Assembly: GCA_964525605.1 (NCBI GenBank)
Contig: CAZGKT010000003.1
Location: 62,001 to 126,000 of the forward strand
DNA from: CAVTWJ01 sp964525605
GTDB taxonomy: Bacteria > Oederibacteriota > Muellerivitia > Muellerivitales > Muellerivitaceae
Direction of reading: 5' to 3'
DNA: 64,000 nucleotides
Shown: in pieces, positions 34,430 through 43,163 of the stretch
How the letters are laid out: each line of letters begins with the position of its first letter
Numbering within the stretch: the first letter of the stretch is position 1
The notes under the pieces: model-generated
Databases searched by the model: none
The model's input: only the letters and a program-made list of their open reading frames with translations
Told to the model about the DNA's origin: nothing
Position numbers and translations under genes: made by a program

Positions 34430-36100
34430 ATGTTAAGTACCGAGATGACGGTTGCGGATTATTTACTTGCCCGGTTGAAAGAGATCGGGGTGGACCATCT
34501 TTTCGGGGTGCCGGGAGATTTCGTCCTGGGTTTCTTGAACCAGGTGTTGAAGAGCGACGTGAAGTATGTCGGCACTTGCAACGAGCTCAATGCGGCCTAC
34601 GCCGCCGACGGCTACGCCCGCCTTCGGGGTGTGGGCGCTTTCGCCTCAACTTACGGAGTCGGCGAACTGAGCGCCTTGAACGGTGTGGCCGGAGCCTTCG
34701 CTGAAAGGGTGCCGGTCGTGGTCATCACCGGGTCGCCATCGACTCTCAACTTTCGTACCCGGCCCTTGTTGCACCATACCCTGGGGGATTACCAGGTCCC
34801 CTTAAGAATGTACGAAAAAATAACCGCAGCCTCCACCCAGCTCGTTTCGGGGGAAACATCCCCCGCCGAGATCGACCGGGTTTTGACCGAGTGCCTTTTC
34901 CGCCAACAGCCGGTTTATATCAGCCTTCCTTCAGACGTAGTGCGGATGAACTGTAAACGCCCGAATCCCTTCTCCTTTCCCAAGCTCCCCACCAGCGATC
35001 CGGACGCGCTGGGGGAGGCGATCAGGGAAGCTCTGGGCATGCTTCAGACGGCGAAAAAACCCCTTGTGATCGGGGACGTGGAGCTGATCCGCTTCAAACT
35101 GCAAAAGGAATTTGCAGGTCTTCTCGATAAAACAAAATTCCCCTTCACGACCATGATGCTGGGAAAATCCGTCCTTTCCGAACACCATCCCCAATTTATT
35201 GGACTCTTCGAAGGGGATCGAAGCCGGGAGTACGTCAAGAACCGGGTTGATTCCGCGGATTGTCTCCTTCAGCTCGGGGCCTTGATGACCGATTTCAACA
35301 CGGGAGGGTTCACCACTCACCTGGATGTTTCCAAGACGATCAGCGCCAACATCCGAACCGTGAAGATCAAGCATCACTATTATGAAAAGGTGAACCTGAT
35401 TGATTTCATCCTGGGGCTTACCGAAAGACTTATTCCTCGAGACCCGGCAACAATGGATATCCAATGTGCCTCCGAAAACTGCGTGCACCGACCCGCAGTG
35501 GCTTACCTGCCGGATGCCGGAAAACCGCTTACGGTCAAGCGTTTCTTCGACCGGATGAGCCAATATATAAGAAAAGACTCCATCGTCATTGCTGAAACCG
35601 GCGTCTCCCTCTTCAGCACCGCGGAGATGCTCATGCCCGAAGGGGCGACCTTTATCGCGCAGACCTTTTATGGTTCCATCGGTTACACCGTCGGGGCCAC
35701 CTTGGGGGCTGGAGTGGCGGCTCCCGACCGGCATACGGTTTTGTTCGTGGGAGACGGCTCATTCCAGGTCACTTGCCAGGAACTTTCCACCCTCATTCGC
35801 AACCGGCTCAAACCCGTCATCTTTCTTCTGAATAACGACGGTTACACGATCGAGAGGGTAATTGTGGACCATCCCTACAACGATATCCAACCTTGGCATT
35901 ACCACAAACTTCCAGAAGTGTTCGGAGGGGGATTGGGGCTGGACGTGAGGACGGAAGGGGAACTGGAAGAGTCCCTTGCCCGGGCGGACCGGGCCGAGGG
36001 ACTGGTTTTCATAGAAGTGCATACCGGACGGTTGGACTGTCCCGAATCACTTAGAAGCGCAGGCCGGTCGATGGCTAAGACAAACCAGCTGGACGAATAA
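34430..36100 (+). CDS. Pyruvate decarboxylase-like ThDP enzyme (indolepyruvate/pyruvate decarboxylase family)
   Basis: 556 aa from ATG 34430; ATG 34403 is an alternative with a longer leader. The N-terminus reads VADYLLARLKEIGVDHLFGVPGDFVLGFL, with the catalytic Glu region CNELNAAYAADGYAR (about residue 53), and the ThDP motif GDGSFQVTCQELS ending in NND (about residues 440-470). It decarboxylates pyruvate or an aromatic 2-oxo acid to the aldehyde. The next two genes, alcohol dehydrogenase and acylating aldehyde dehydrogenase, make acetaldehyde the likely product, so pyruvate is favoured as substrate. No regulatory signature is visible upstream. Confidence 0.85.
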   Translation: MLSTEMTVADYLLARLKEIGVDHLFGVPGDFVLGFLNQVLKSDVKYVGTCNELNAAYAADGYARLRGVGAFASTYGVGELSALNGVAGAFAERVPVVVITGSPSTLNFRTRPLLHHTLGDYQVPLRMYEKITAASTQLVSGETSPAEIDRVLTECLFRQQPVYISLPSDVVRMNCKRPNPFSFPKLPTSDPDALGEAIREALGMLQTAKKPLVIGDVELIRFKLQKEFAGLLDKTKFPFTTMMLGKSVLSEHHPQFIGLFEGDRSREYVKNRVDSADCLLQLGALMTDFNTGGFTTHLDVSKTISANIRTVKIKHHYYEKVNLIDFILGLTERLIPRDPATMDIQCASENCVHRPAVAYLPDAGKPLTVKRFFDRMSQYIRKDSIVIAETGVSLFSTAEMLMPEGATFIAQTFYGSIGYTVGATLGAGVAAPDRHTVLFVGDGSFQVTCQELSTLIRNRLKPVIFLLNNDGYTIERVIVDHPYNDIQPWHYHKLPEVFGGGLGLDVRTEGELEESLARADRAEGLVFIEVHTGRLDCPESLRSAGRSMAKTNQLDE

Positions 36101-36136
36101 CTCGTTCTTCCATGCAAACCCAATCAAGGAGAAACC

Positions 36137-37222
36137 ATGAATAAACCTGTCATGACCGATAAACCTCAAGAAACAATGAAAGCCCTGGTGTACCACGGAC
36201 CCCAGCACATCGAATGGGAGGATCGGCCACGGCCGACTATACTCCGGGATACCGACGCAATCGTACGGATCACGACCTTTTCTATCTGCGGGACCGACCT
36301 GCACATCCTTAAGGGCGACGTGCCGGCTATCACTGGGAATCGAGTACTCGGTCATGAAGGGGTTGGGATCATCGAGCAAGTGGGAGCGAGTGTCCTCCAA
36401 TTTCATCCGGGAGACAAAGTCGTCATTTCCCTCATTTCCTCGTGCGGACGATGCGCTTTTTGTAAAAAGGGAATGTATTCCCATTGCCTGACGGGCGGTT
36501 GGCAGTTGGGTAACGGGATCGACGGTACCCAGGCCGAATTCGTTCGCATTCCTATGGCCGATACGGGCTTGTACCTGCTACCCCCGGAGGTCCAGGAAGA
36601 AGCAGCGGTCATGCTCAGTTGCATTCTTCCCACAGGCCTGGAATGCGGCGCGCTCAACGCGAGGGTACAACCGGGGGACGCCGTTGCCATCGTTGGCGCC
36701 GGTCCGGTGGGATTGGCCACCCTGCTGATGGCGCAACTCTATTCTCCCGCCCAGACGATCGTAATCGATCTGGATGAAAATCGTCTGAAGACCGCACGAG
36801 CCTTCGGCGCGACCCAGACGGTGAACAGCTCGGACGGGAAGGCGGCGGAAAGGGTTCTGGCGCTGACACAGGAGGCAGGGGTGGATGTGGCCATCGAGGC
36901 AGTCGGGCTTGGGGCAACCTTTGATATCTGCCAGGCCATCATCGCCCCCGGTGGCCGCATCGCCAACGTGGGCGTCCATGGAAAACCGGTCGAGCTTCAT
37001 CTTGAAAGGCTCTGGTCGTCCAATATCACGCTCACCACGCGTCTGGTTGACGCGGGGTCCACCCCCATTCTTTTGAAAATGATCCAGGCTGGACGTCTCG
37101 ATCCAGCCCGGCTCATCAGCCACCGGTTTTCCATGCCTGAGATCTTGAAGGCATACGACACCTTCGCCAACGCCTCCCGGAACCAAGCCTTGAAGGTCGT
37201 GATCACGAATGGGCGTTCTTAA
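36137..37222 (+). CDS. Zinc-dependent alcohol dehydrogenase (MDR family)
   Basis: 361 aa. Catalytic zinc ligands: Cys in SICGTDLH (about residue 51) and His-Glu in VLGHEGVG (about 73). Structural zinc: four Cys in SCGRCAFCKKGMYSHC. The Rossmann nucleotide motif is VAIVGAGPVGLATLLMA. It reduces an aldehyde (probably acetaldehyde) with NAD(P)H to alcohol or the reverse. Placed 36 nt after the decarboxylase and adjoining the acylating aldehyde dehydrogenase, it fits ethanol production. Start ATG 36137 follows AAGGAGAAA. Confidence 0.9.
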   Translation: MNKPVMTDKPQETMKALVYHGPQHIEWEDRPRPTILRDTDAIVRITTFSICGTDLHILKGDVPAITGNRVLGHEGVGIIEQVGASVLQFHPGDKVVISLISSCGRCAFCKKGMYSHCLTGGWQLGNGIDGTQAEFVRIPMADTGLYLLPPEVQEEAAVMLSCILPTGLECGALNARVQPGDAVAIVGAGPVGLATLLMAQLYSPAQTIVIDLDENRLKTARAFGATQTVNSSDGKAAERVLALTQEAGVDVAIEAVGLGATFDICQAIIAPGGRIANVGVHGKPVELHLERLWSSNITLTTRLVDAGSTPILLKMIQAGRLDPARLISHRFSMPEILKAYDTFANASRNQALKVVITNGRS

Positions 37223-38572
37223 ATGGCAACCGGGGACCGCGATCAGGTTGTTTTTTCCACGGTGGATGCGGCGGTCTCCGCCGCGGTCCAAGCTCAAAGA
37301 ATTTTTGAGGACCAGGGTCTGGAAATTCGTCGAAACGTCATTCAGGCCATGCGCCAGGCTGCCCTGGCCAATGCCGAGCGCTGGGGCCGTTTAGCCGTCG
37401 AAGAGACCAGGATGGGTCGCCCCGAGGACAAGACCCAAAAAAACATTCTTTGCGCCACCCGCACGCCAGGAGTGGAAGACCTTGAATCTCGTGCTTACAC
37501 CGGTGACAAGGGCCTGACCCTGGTGGAATACGCGCCCTTCGGCGTGGTGGCCGCTGTTACGCCCTCGAATAATCCGGCCGCGACCATCATTTCCAACGCT
37601 ATCGCCATATTGGCTGCGGGAAATTCGGTGGTCATCGCTCCTCATCCAGCCGCGGCGAAGGTTTGCCAGGATGTGATGCGGGTCCTATCCTCGGCCGCGG
37701 TCTCGGCCGGGGCTCCCGAAGGATTGATTACTACGATTTCGCCCGCTAACCACGATACGACCAAGACCCTTTTATGCCACCCCTTGATAAACCTCAACCT
37801 GGTAACTGGAGGCCCGGCCATTGTGAAAGTGGCCCTGACCACCGGAAAAATCTGCAAGACCATCGCGGCCGGGCCGGGCAATCCGCCGGTAGTGGTGGAT
37901 GAAACGGCTCTATTTCCGAATTGCGCCGAGGAGATCATTTTCGGCGCGAGTTTTGACAATAACGTTTTGTGCATCGCGGAAAAAGAAGTTTTCGTCGTGG
38001 AGGCGGCCAAACTTAAATTTTTAGAGAGTATGCGTCGGGATTCAAGGACTTTCGAACTATCCGTTTCCCAGATGGACGCTCTGGCCCAACTTGTCATTCG
38101 GGGGGGCGGTGAAGGCAGTAAGGAAAGGATGATGAATCGCGACTATGTGGGCCGCGACGCATCGGTTCTCGCCAAAGGTATCGGTCTAGTCGTGCCCACC
38201 TCCACCCGTCTTTTATGGGGCGAGGTGCCCCGGGAACATCCATTGATTTGGGTCGAGCAACTCATGCCGGTGCTGCCCGTTACGGTCGTAAGGGATGTTG
38301 ACGCCGCCATCGAGCTTGCCTACCAAGCCGAAAGGGGGAACCATCATTCGGCTGCCATGTACTCCACCCACGTCGGAAACCTGACCCGTATGGGACGGCG
38401 AATGCAATGTTCTATATATGTTAAAAACGCCGCAACCCTGTACGGCTTGGGAATGGGCGAGGGTTACGCGTCCATGTCCATCGGTACGCCGACCGGGGAT
38501 GGAATCACCAAACCTTCCCATTTCGTGCGGCCCCTGCATTGCTGTCTCGTGGGCTATTTCAGGATCGCTTAA
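37223..38572 (+). CDS. CoA-acylating aldehyde dehydrogenase (EutE/PduP-like)
   Basis: 449 aa. The sequence follows EutE/PduP: TRTPGVEDLESRAYTGDKGLTLVEYAPFGVVAAVTPSNNPAATIISNAI (in parts), then FDNNVLCIAEKEVF with the catalytic Cys at about residue 250, and GMGEGYASMSIGTPTGDG. It converts an aldehyde plus CoA and NAD+ to acyl-CoA and NADH. Encapsulation peptides of microcompartment members are missing: the chain begins directly with the dehydrogenase fold. No shell genes are in the window, so a free cytosolic enzyme linking acetaldehyde and acetyl-CoA is likely. Starts 0 nt after the ADH stop. Confidence 0.88.
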   Translation: MATGDRDQVVFSTVDAAVSAAVQAQRIFEDQGLEIRRNVIQAMRQAALANAERWGRLAVEETRMGRPEDKTQKNILCATRTPGVEDLESRAYTGDKGLTLVEYAPFGVVAAVTPSNNPAATIISNAIAILAAGNSVVIAPHPAAAKVCQDVMRVLSSAAVSAGAPEGLITTISPANHDTTKTLLCHPLINLNLVTGGPAIVKVALTTGKICKTIAAGPGNPPVVVDETALFPNCAEEIIFGASFDNNVLCIAEKEVFVVEAAKLKFLESMRRDSRTFELSVSQMDALAQLVIRGGGEGSKERMMNRDYVGRDASVLAKGIGLVVPTSTRLLWGEVPREHPLIWVEQLMPVLPVTVVRDVDAAIELAYQAERGNHHSAAMYSTHVGNLTRMGRRMQCSIYVKNAATLYGLGMGEGYASMSIGTPTGDGITKPSHFVRPLHCCLVGYFRIA

Positions 38573-38592
38573 GCGATTTATCAAAAGTTGAA

Positions 38593-38628
38593 AAATCGAA
38601 ATGATAGAAAAGAAGATCGTTTTGATTG
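38593..38628. promoter_or_regulatory. Putative enhancer (UAS) inverted repeat
   Basis: AAATCGAAATGAT (38593-38605) and ATCGTTTTGATTG (38616-38628), spacer 10 nt, centred about 122 bp upstream of the -24 GG at 38732. Confidence 0.7.
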
Positions 38629-38730
38629 GAAACGATGGGTGTGTGTGAGATTGAAACATTTTGATAGGTCTGCGATCGATTTTAACCTTTCGTTTTTGAA
38701 GAGGTTGGTTGTCCCTCTTGTGAATTTTGA

Positions 38731-38746
38731 CGGCACGTTCCTTGCT
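38731..38746 (+). promoter_or_regulatory. Sigma-54 promoter core for the first DUF3494 lipoprotein
   Basis: CGGCACGTTCCTTGCT: GG 38732-38733, N10, GC 38744-38745. The identical 16-mer occurs at 43084. Confidence 0.87.
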
Positions 38747-38808
38747 TTACCCCTCGCTAGGATTTCATGGATCAATGTGGAGTTCAAAAAAAATCAGGAG
38801 AAGTGCAA

Positions 38809-39771
38809 GTGATAAAGATTATTGGAAGTTTACTGCTCATCGCATTGCTTCCAGCCGCTTTTATGGCTGGTTGTAATAGTAGCAAGAGTCCCGCAGCCCC
38901 TACGGGAAATACACCCACGTTCACGTCCACCATCAGCATCACACCTGGAACGTCGACGGTAACTAATACGGTGACTCCAACCGTCACGGGAACCCAAACC
39001 CCCACGATCACTGCTTCGAAAACGGCAACGTATTCGCCCACGGTGACAACAACGCAAACCGCGACGACCACACCCACGGTGACGGGGACAGTGACCGCTA
39101 CACTAACTGCTACCACTTCACCCACGGTCACCACGGTCCCCCAAGCCCCTGTAACTCTCAATACGGCCGGAAATTACGCGGTACTGGCTGGCAGCGGGAT
39201 AACCGACGATTTGGAAGTGCTTTGCGGAGATATTGGGGAATATCCGGGGTCTACCGAAACGGGAGCTGCCTATACATTTAACCCGGCCTGCAGCACGAGT
39301 GTCGCCAACATCGGCACTACCCCTGCCCAAACCGCTCAAGGAGACTTGTTAACGGCCTATAACTACGCCGCGGGATTGACCGGCGGAGTCACTTTGTCAG
39401 GCACTACTGCCATCCTTGGAAACCAGACCCTCACCCCCGGTCTCTATAAAATCGGGACGGGACTTGAGATCAATGGTCCTCTCACCTTGGATGCTCCGAG
39501 CAGTTCAAACACGGTCTTTATCTTTCAGATTGGGTCCACCCTTTTAGTTGATTCCGCCGTCACGATACTCTATGCGGATAACGCGACAGCCGCCAACGTC
39601 TTTTGGCAGGTGGGCAGCAGCGCGACCCTGGGGCCGAGTTCATCTATAGGTGGAACCATCATGGCTTTAACAGCGATCACCTTTAACGGGGGAGCCGTTT
39701 TGGAAGGCCGTGCCTTGGCCTATAACGCTGCGGTGGTTTTCGATGGCACCAATGCGATCACCAATCCTTAA
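38809..39771 (+). CDS. Lipoprotein with Thr-rich stalk and DUF3494 (ice-binding-like) domain, copy 1
   Basis: 320 aa from GTG 38809 (AGGAG at 38796-38800); the earlier ATG 38767 has no RBS and shifts the signal. Signal with lipobox LLPAAFMAGCNSS, Thr/Ser/Pro stalk to about residue 110, then a DUF3494 head: NTAGNYAVLAGSGITD, GDIGEYPGS, TLDAPSSSNTVFIFQIGST, NVFWQVGSSATLGPSSS, and ITFNGGAVLEGRALA. The fold is a beta-solenoid; members bind ice or other surfaces, and function here is unproven. A terminator follows at 39798. Confidence 0.88.
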   Translation: MIKIIGSLLLIALLPAAFMAGCNSSKSPAAPTGNTPTFTSTISITPGTSTVTNTVTPTVTGTQTPTITASKTATYSPTVTTTQTATTTPTVTGTVTATLTATTSPTVTTVPQAPVTLNTAGNYAVLAGSGITDDLEVLCGDIGEYPGSTETGAAYTFNPACSTSVANIGTTPAQTAQGDLLTAYNYAAGLTGGVTLSGTTAILGNQTLTPGLYKIGTGLEINGPLTLDAPSSSNTVFIFQIGSTLLVDSAVTILYADNATAANVFWQVGSSATLGPSSSIGGTIMALTAITFNGGAVLEGRALAYNAAVVFDGTNAITNP

Positions 39772-39797
39772 CGGAACAAATAACATCGAGGGATGAA

Positions 39798-39841
39798 CAA
39801 AACAGGCCGGGATAACCTCCCGGCCTGTTTTCTATTTTTAA
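39798..39841 (+). terminator. Rho-independent terminator within the DUF3494 cluster
   Basis: AACAGGCCGGGA and TCCCGGCCTGTT around a 5-nt loop, followed by TTCTATTTTT. It lies in the 80-nt gap between copies 1 and 2; no sigma-54 core precedes copy 2, so expression of copy 2 would need read-through. Confidence 0.85.
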
Positions 39842-39851
39842 AGGGCAAAAG

Positions 39852-42791
39852 ATGAAAAAACTCATGGGCGTCCTATTGCTCGTGGCTTTGGTTCCGACGA
39901 TTTTTACGGTGGGATGTAATAGTAAAGTCCCATCTCCGACCTCTCCAACTGCCCCTGCTTCGACGCCAACATTTACTGTTACAAAGACGATCACGGGCAC
40001 TTCAACGCCAATCATTGGGCCAACCGCGACAACAACCGCCACCCAAACGATGACTCGCACCACAACACCCTTTCCCAGTGCGACGGGCACCCCAACCTTT
40101 ACCGTGTCTTCGACAGCCTCGATAACGGTCACAAACTCGCCCACGAACGTTTTAACAACCACCGCGACGAATTCGCCAACAATTACCCCAACAACAACGC
40201 CAACCACCACCGCCACATATACGGCTACTGAAACATCAACAGGTGCATGGACTGCTACGCCCATCACGACGGCAACAGTTACCCCAATCAATACAGCAAC
40301 TGTAACCATCACGAATTCAGCCACTTCAAGCGCAACCCATATGTGGACAGCCACACCCACAAACACAATTACGGACACCTCGACTCAGACCGCAACCGTC
40401 ACCGCTTCGAATACCCCAACAGAAACAGCGACCACGACCAGTACGAATTCAGCCACTAATACCGCAACGAGTATTTCGACGTCTACATCCACCGTGACCA
40501 CCACAAATACATCCACAGGAACCCCAACCGAAACGGAAACCACAACCGACACAAATTCAGCCACGTATTCACCGACTCAAACGACAACCGCGACCACTAC
40601 GAACACAACTGCTGATACGGCAACGGCTGTGTGGACGGCTACGCCCACCAATACGGTCACGGACACCCCGACGCAGACCTCAACCGTTACCGCTATGAAC
40701 TCAACCACGGCCAGCTCAACTGAAACACTAACCGCGACAGCTACAAATTCAGCCACGTATACCTCAACCGATACTGCGACATCGACAAGTACTAATACAG
40801 CCACAGCTACTCCGACCCAAACGTCAACCGTGACCGCTACGAATACACCCACGGCCAGCCTAACTGAAACAACAACCGCGACTGCTACGAATTCAGCTGC
40901 GTTTTCACCGACTCAAACCGCAACCGCTACGAACACAGCCACTGATACGGCCACACCCACCAATACAGTTATCGATACCCCTACCCAAACCGTGACTGCT
41001 ACGAATACACCGACGAACAGCTCGACTGAAACGGGAACGGCAACCGATACAATTACATCCACGAACAGCCCAACTGAAATGGCAACTACGACCAGCACAA
41101 ATTCAACCACTTACACATCAACCGATACTTCGACTAGTACGAATACAGCCACAGCTACCCCGACCCAAACGTCAACCGCGACCGCCACGAACACAGCTAC
41201 GGACAGCTCGACCGAAACAGCAACCTTAACCGCAACAAATTCTGCGACTGATACAGCGACGGCTGTATGGACGGCTACACCCAGCAATACGCTCACGGAC
41301 ACCTCGACTCAGACCTCAACCTTTACCCCTACGAATACAATCACCAACAGCCCAACCGAAACGGCAACGGCTACAAATTCAGCTACTGATACCGCGACGG
41401 GTGTGTGGACGGTCACGCCTACCAATACGGTAACTGACACCCCGACTCAGACCCAAACCACTACCGCCACGAATACATCCACGAGCAGTCCGACTGAAAC
41501 GCCAACCACAACCAGTACAAATTCAGCAACGTTTTCACCGACTCAAACGGGAACCGCAACTTCTACGAACACAGCTACTGATACGGCCACATCCACCAAT
41601 ACAATCACGGATAGCCCAACTCAAACGCCAACCGAAACCACTACGGCCACACCCGCCAATACGGTCACGAACACCTCGACTCAGACCTCAACCGTGACTG
41701 CCACAAACACATCCACGGACACCCCAACGGAAACGGCAACCATGACCAGTACAAATTCAGCCACGTACACCTCAACCGATACTTCGACTAGTACGAATAC
41801 AGCCACAGCTACCCCAACTCAAACGTCAACCGTGACCGCCACGAGCACAGATACGGACAGCCCAACCGAAACGGCAACCTTAACCGCAACCAATTCTGCG
41901 ACTGATACAATGACGGCTGTGTGGACCGCTACACCCACCAATACGGTTACCTCGACTCAAACCGAAACTGAAACTGCCTCGAATACCCCAACCGTTACCC
42001 CAACTGAAACCGCCAGCGTTACTCCAACGGACACAACTACCGAAACCCCAACCAATACGCCAACTTCAACAACAACCGAGACGCCTACTGATACTGGAAC
42101 AAGTACCCTAACGGCCACTGATACAGCGACGATCACATCAACTTCCACCCCAACCAATACCGTTACCCCACTTCCTTGTGTCAACCTTGGAACCGCCGCG
42201 AATTACGCGGTCTTGGGCGCCACCTTCACCAGCGGTGGCGGTATAAAGACGACGATTTGTGGAGGTTATGGAGAAACAGGAACAGGGAACCCCTCGCCGG
42301 TAACAGTTTCCTGTGGCGGAGTTTCGGATGTGGGGGATTCCAACGCGAGTAACGCCGAATCCGACATGGTAAAAGCCATTAACGCTGTCAACGCAATGTC
42401 AGGCGCCGTGGCGGTCCCTACCGTTGCGGCCGGGGATATCGGAGGTCAAACCCTTCCCCCTGGCCTCTATTATTCGGGAAGCACGATCGGGATCACGGGA
42501 GCGGTCACCTTGGACGCCGGCGGAGCCACGACAGCTTGCTTTATTTTTCAGGTCGGGTCCGCCATGACTACAGCGACTTCAAGCTCGGTTGTCTTGGCCC
42601 ATGGGGCCCAAGCCTCCAATGTATTTTGGGCAGTGGGCACTGATGTCACACTGGGGATGGGGACGGCTTTCCAGGGTAACATCATGGCCTTAGGTTCCAT
42701 CACTTTTGTAACCGGGGCTTCGTTGACCGACGGCCGGGCCTTGTGCGGCTCTGCCCTTACCTTTGCGGGCGATAACATTACCTCGCCGTAA
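39852..42791 (+). CDS. Lipoprotein with very long Thr-rich repeat stalk and DUF3494 head, copy 2
   Basis: 979 aa. Lipoprotein signal KLMGVLLLVALVPTIFTVGC, then about 740 residues of almost pure T/S/A/N/P/E/D repeats (blocks such as TATNTPTETAT and TPTQTSTVTATNT), in which a Trp recurs in six blocks of the form (A/M/V)WTxTP. From about residue 774 a DUF3494 domain follows: CVNLGTAANYAVLGATFTSGG, LPPGLYYSGSTIGITGAVTLD, FIFQVGSAM, NVFWAVGTDVTLG, ASLTDGRALCGS. The stalk should be extended, holding the head away from the outer membrane. RBS: AAAGGG at 39840-39845, 6 nt before ATG 39852. Confidence 0.88.
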   Translation: MKKLMGVLLLVALVPTIFTVGCNSKVPSPTSPTAPASTPTFTVTKTITGTSTPIIGPTATTTATQTMTRTTTPFPSATGTPTFTVSSTASITVTNSPTNVLTTTATNSPTITPTTTPTTTATYTATETSTGAWTATPITTATVTPINTATVTITNSATSSATHMWTATPTNTITDTSTQTATVTASNTPTETATTTSTNSATNTATSISTSTSTVTTTNTSTGTPTETETTTDTNSATYSPTQTTTATTTNTTADTATAVWTATPTNTVTDTPTQTSTVTAMNSTTASSTETLTATATNSATYTSTDTATSTSTNTATATPTQTSTVTATNTPTASLTETTTATATNSAAFSPTQTATATNTATDTATPTNTVIDTPTQTVTATNTPTNSSTETGTATDTITSTNSPTEMATTTSTNSTTYTSTDTSTSTNTATATPTQTSTATATNTATDSSTETATLTATNSATDTATAVWTATPSNTLTDTSTQTSTFTPTNTITNSPTETATATNSATDTATGVWTVTPTNTVTDTPTQTQTTTATNTSTSSPTETPTTTSTNSATFSPTQTGTATSTNTATDTATSTNTITDSPTQTPTETTTATPANTVTNTSTQTSTVTATNTSTDTPTETATMTSTNSATYTSTDTSTSTNTATATPTQTSTVTATSTDTDSPTETATLTATNSATDTMTAVWTATPTNTVTSTQTETETASNTPTVTPTETASVTPTDTTTETPTNTPTSTTTETPTDTGTSTLTATDTATITSTSTPTNTVTPLPCVNLGTAANYAVLGATFTSGGGIKTTICGGYGETGTGNPSPVTVSCGGVSDVGDSNASNAESDMVKAINAVNAMSGAVAVPTVAAGDIGGQTLPPGLYYSGSTIGITGAVTLDAGGATTACFIFQVGSAMTTATSSSVVLAHGAQASNVFWAVGTDVTLGMGTAFQGNIMALGSITFVTGASLTDGRALCGSALTFAGDNITSP

Positions 42792-42851
42792 GGAGCGGTT
42801 TATTTCCCGATCTATGGTCCGCCCCCAAATGAATGGCCATACCATCCCTTG

Positions 42852-42887
42852 GAATCAAAATGATGGGCTTGAACCTCGTTTTGATCT
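42852..42887. promoter_or_regulatory. Putative enhancer (UAS) inverted repeat
   Basis: GAATCAAAATGAT (42852-42864) and CTCGTTTTGATCT (42875-42887), spacer 10 nt. It lies about 215 bp upstream of the -24 GG at 43085; a half-site, ACCGTTTTGATTG, is at 42966-42978. Confidence 0.65.
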
Positions 42888-43083
42888 TTTTTCAGAGAAA
42901 GGATTAAAGCAAATTTAAGAACGGGATAATCACCCGGTTTATCAGTTTGATTTGAATTTTCTAGAACCGTTTTGATTGTTTGAGATGATTCTGCAAGAAA
43001 GCGGGAAACTTCTCATTAAAACCTTAAGGGAATTTTTCCTTTTGTTTGGGTGATTACGAGGAATTGGACCCGCCGGAGTTTAA

Positions 43084-43099
43084 CGGCACGTTCCTTGCT
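43084..43099 (+). promoter_or_regulatory. Sigma-54 promoter core for DUF3494 lipoprotein copy 3
   Basis: CGGCACGTTCCTTGCT: GG 43085-43086, N10, GC 43097-43098; identical to the core at 38731. Confidence 0.87.
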
Positions 43100-43163
43100 T
43101 TAACCCTTAGCCTGACTTCCACGAGACGAGACTGAGTTCCAAAAAGTCAGAGGAGAAATAAAA

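Noticed and set aside
37223..38572. Microcompartment (Eut/Pdu) locus
   Set aside because: No shell proteins nearby, and the N-terminal encapsulation peptide is missing.
40577..42184. Valine-rich reading frames on the minus strand across the Thr-rich stalk (for example 41111-41302, 41957-42184)
   Set aside because: They are the reverse complement of Thr repeats (ACN codons read as VGT/GTN); no RBS and no natural composition.
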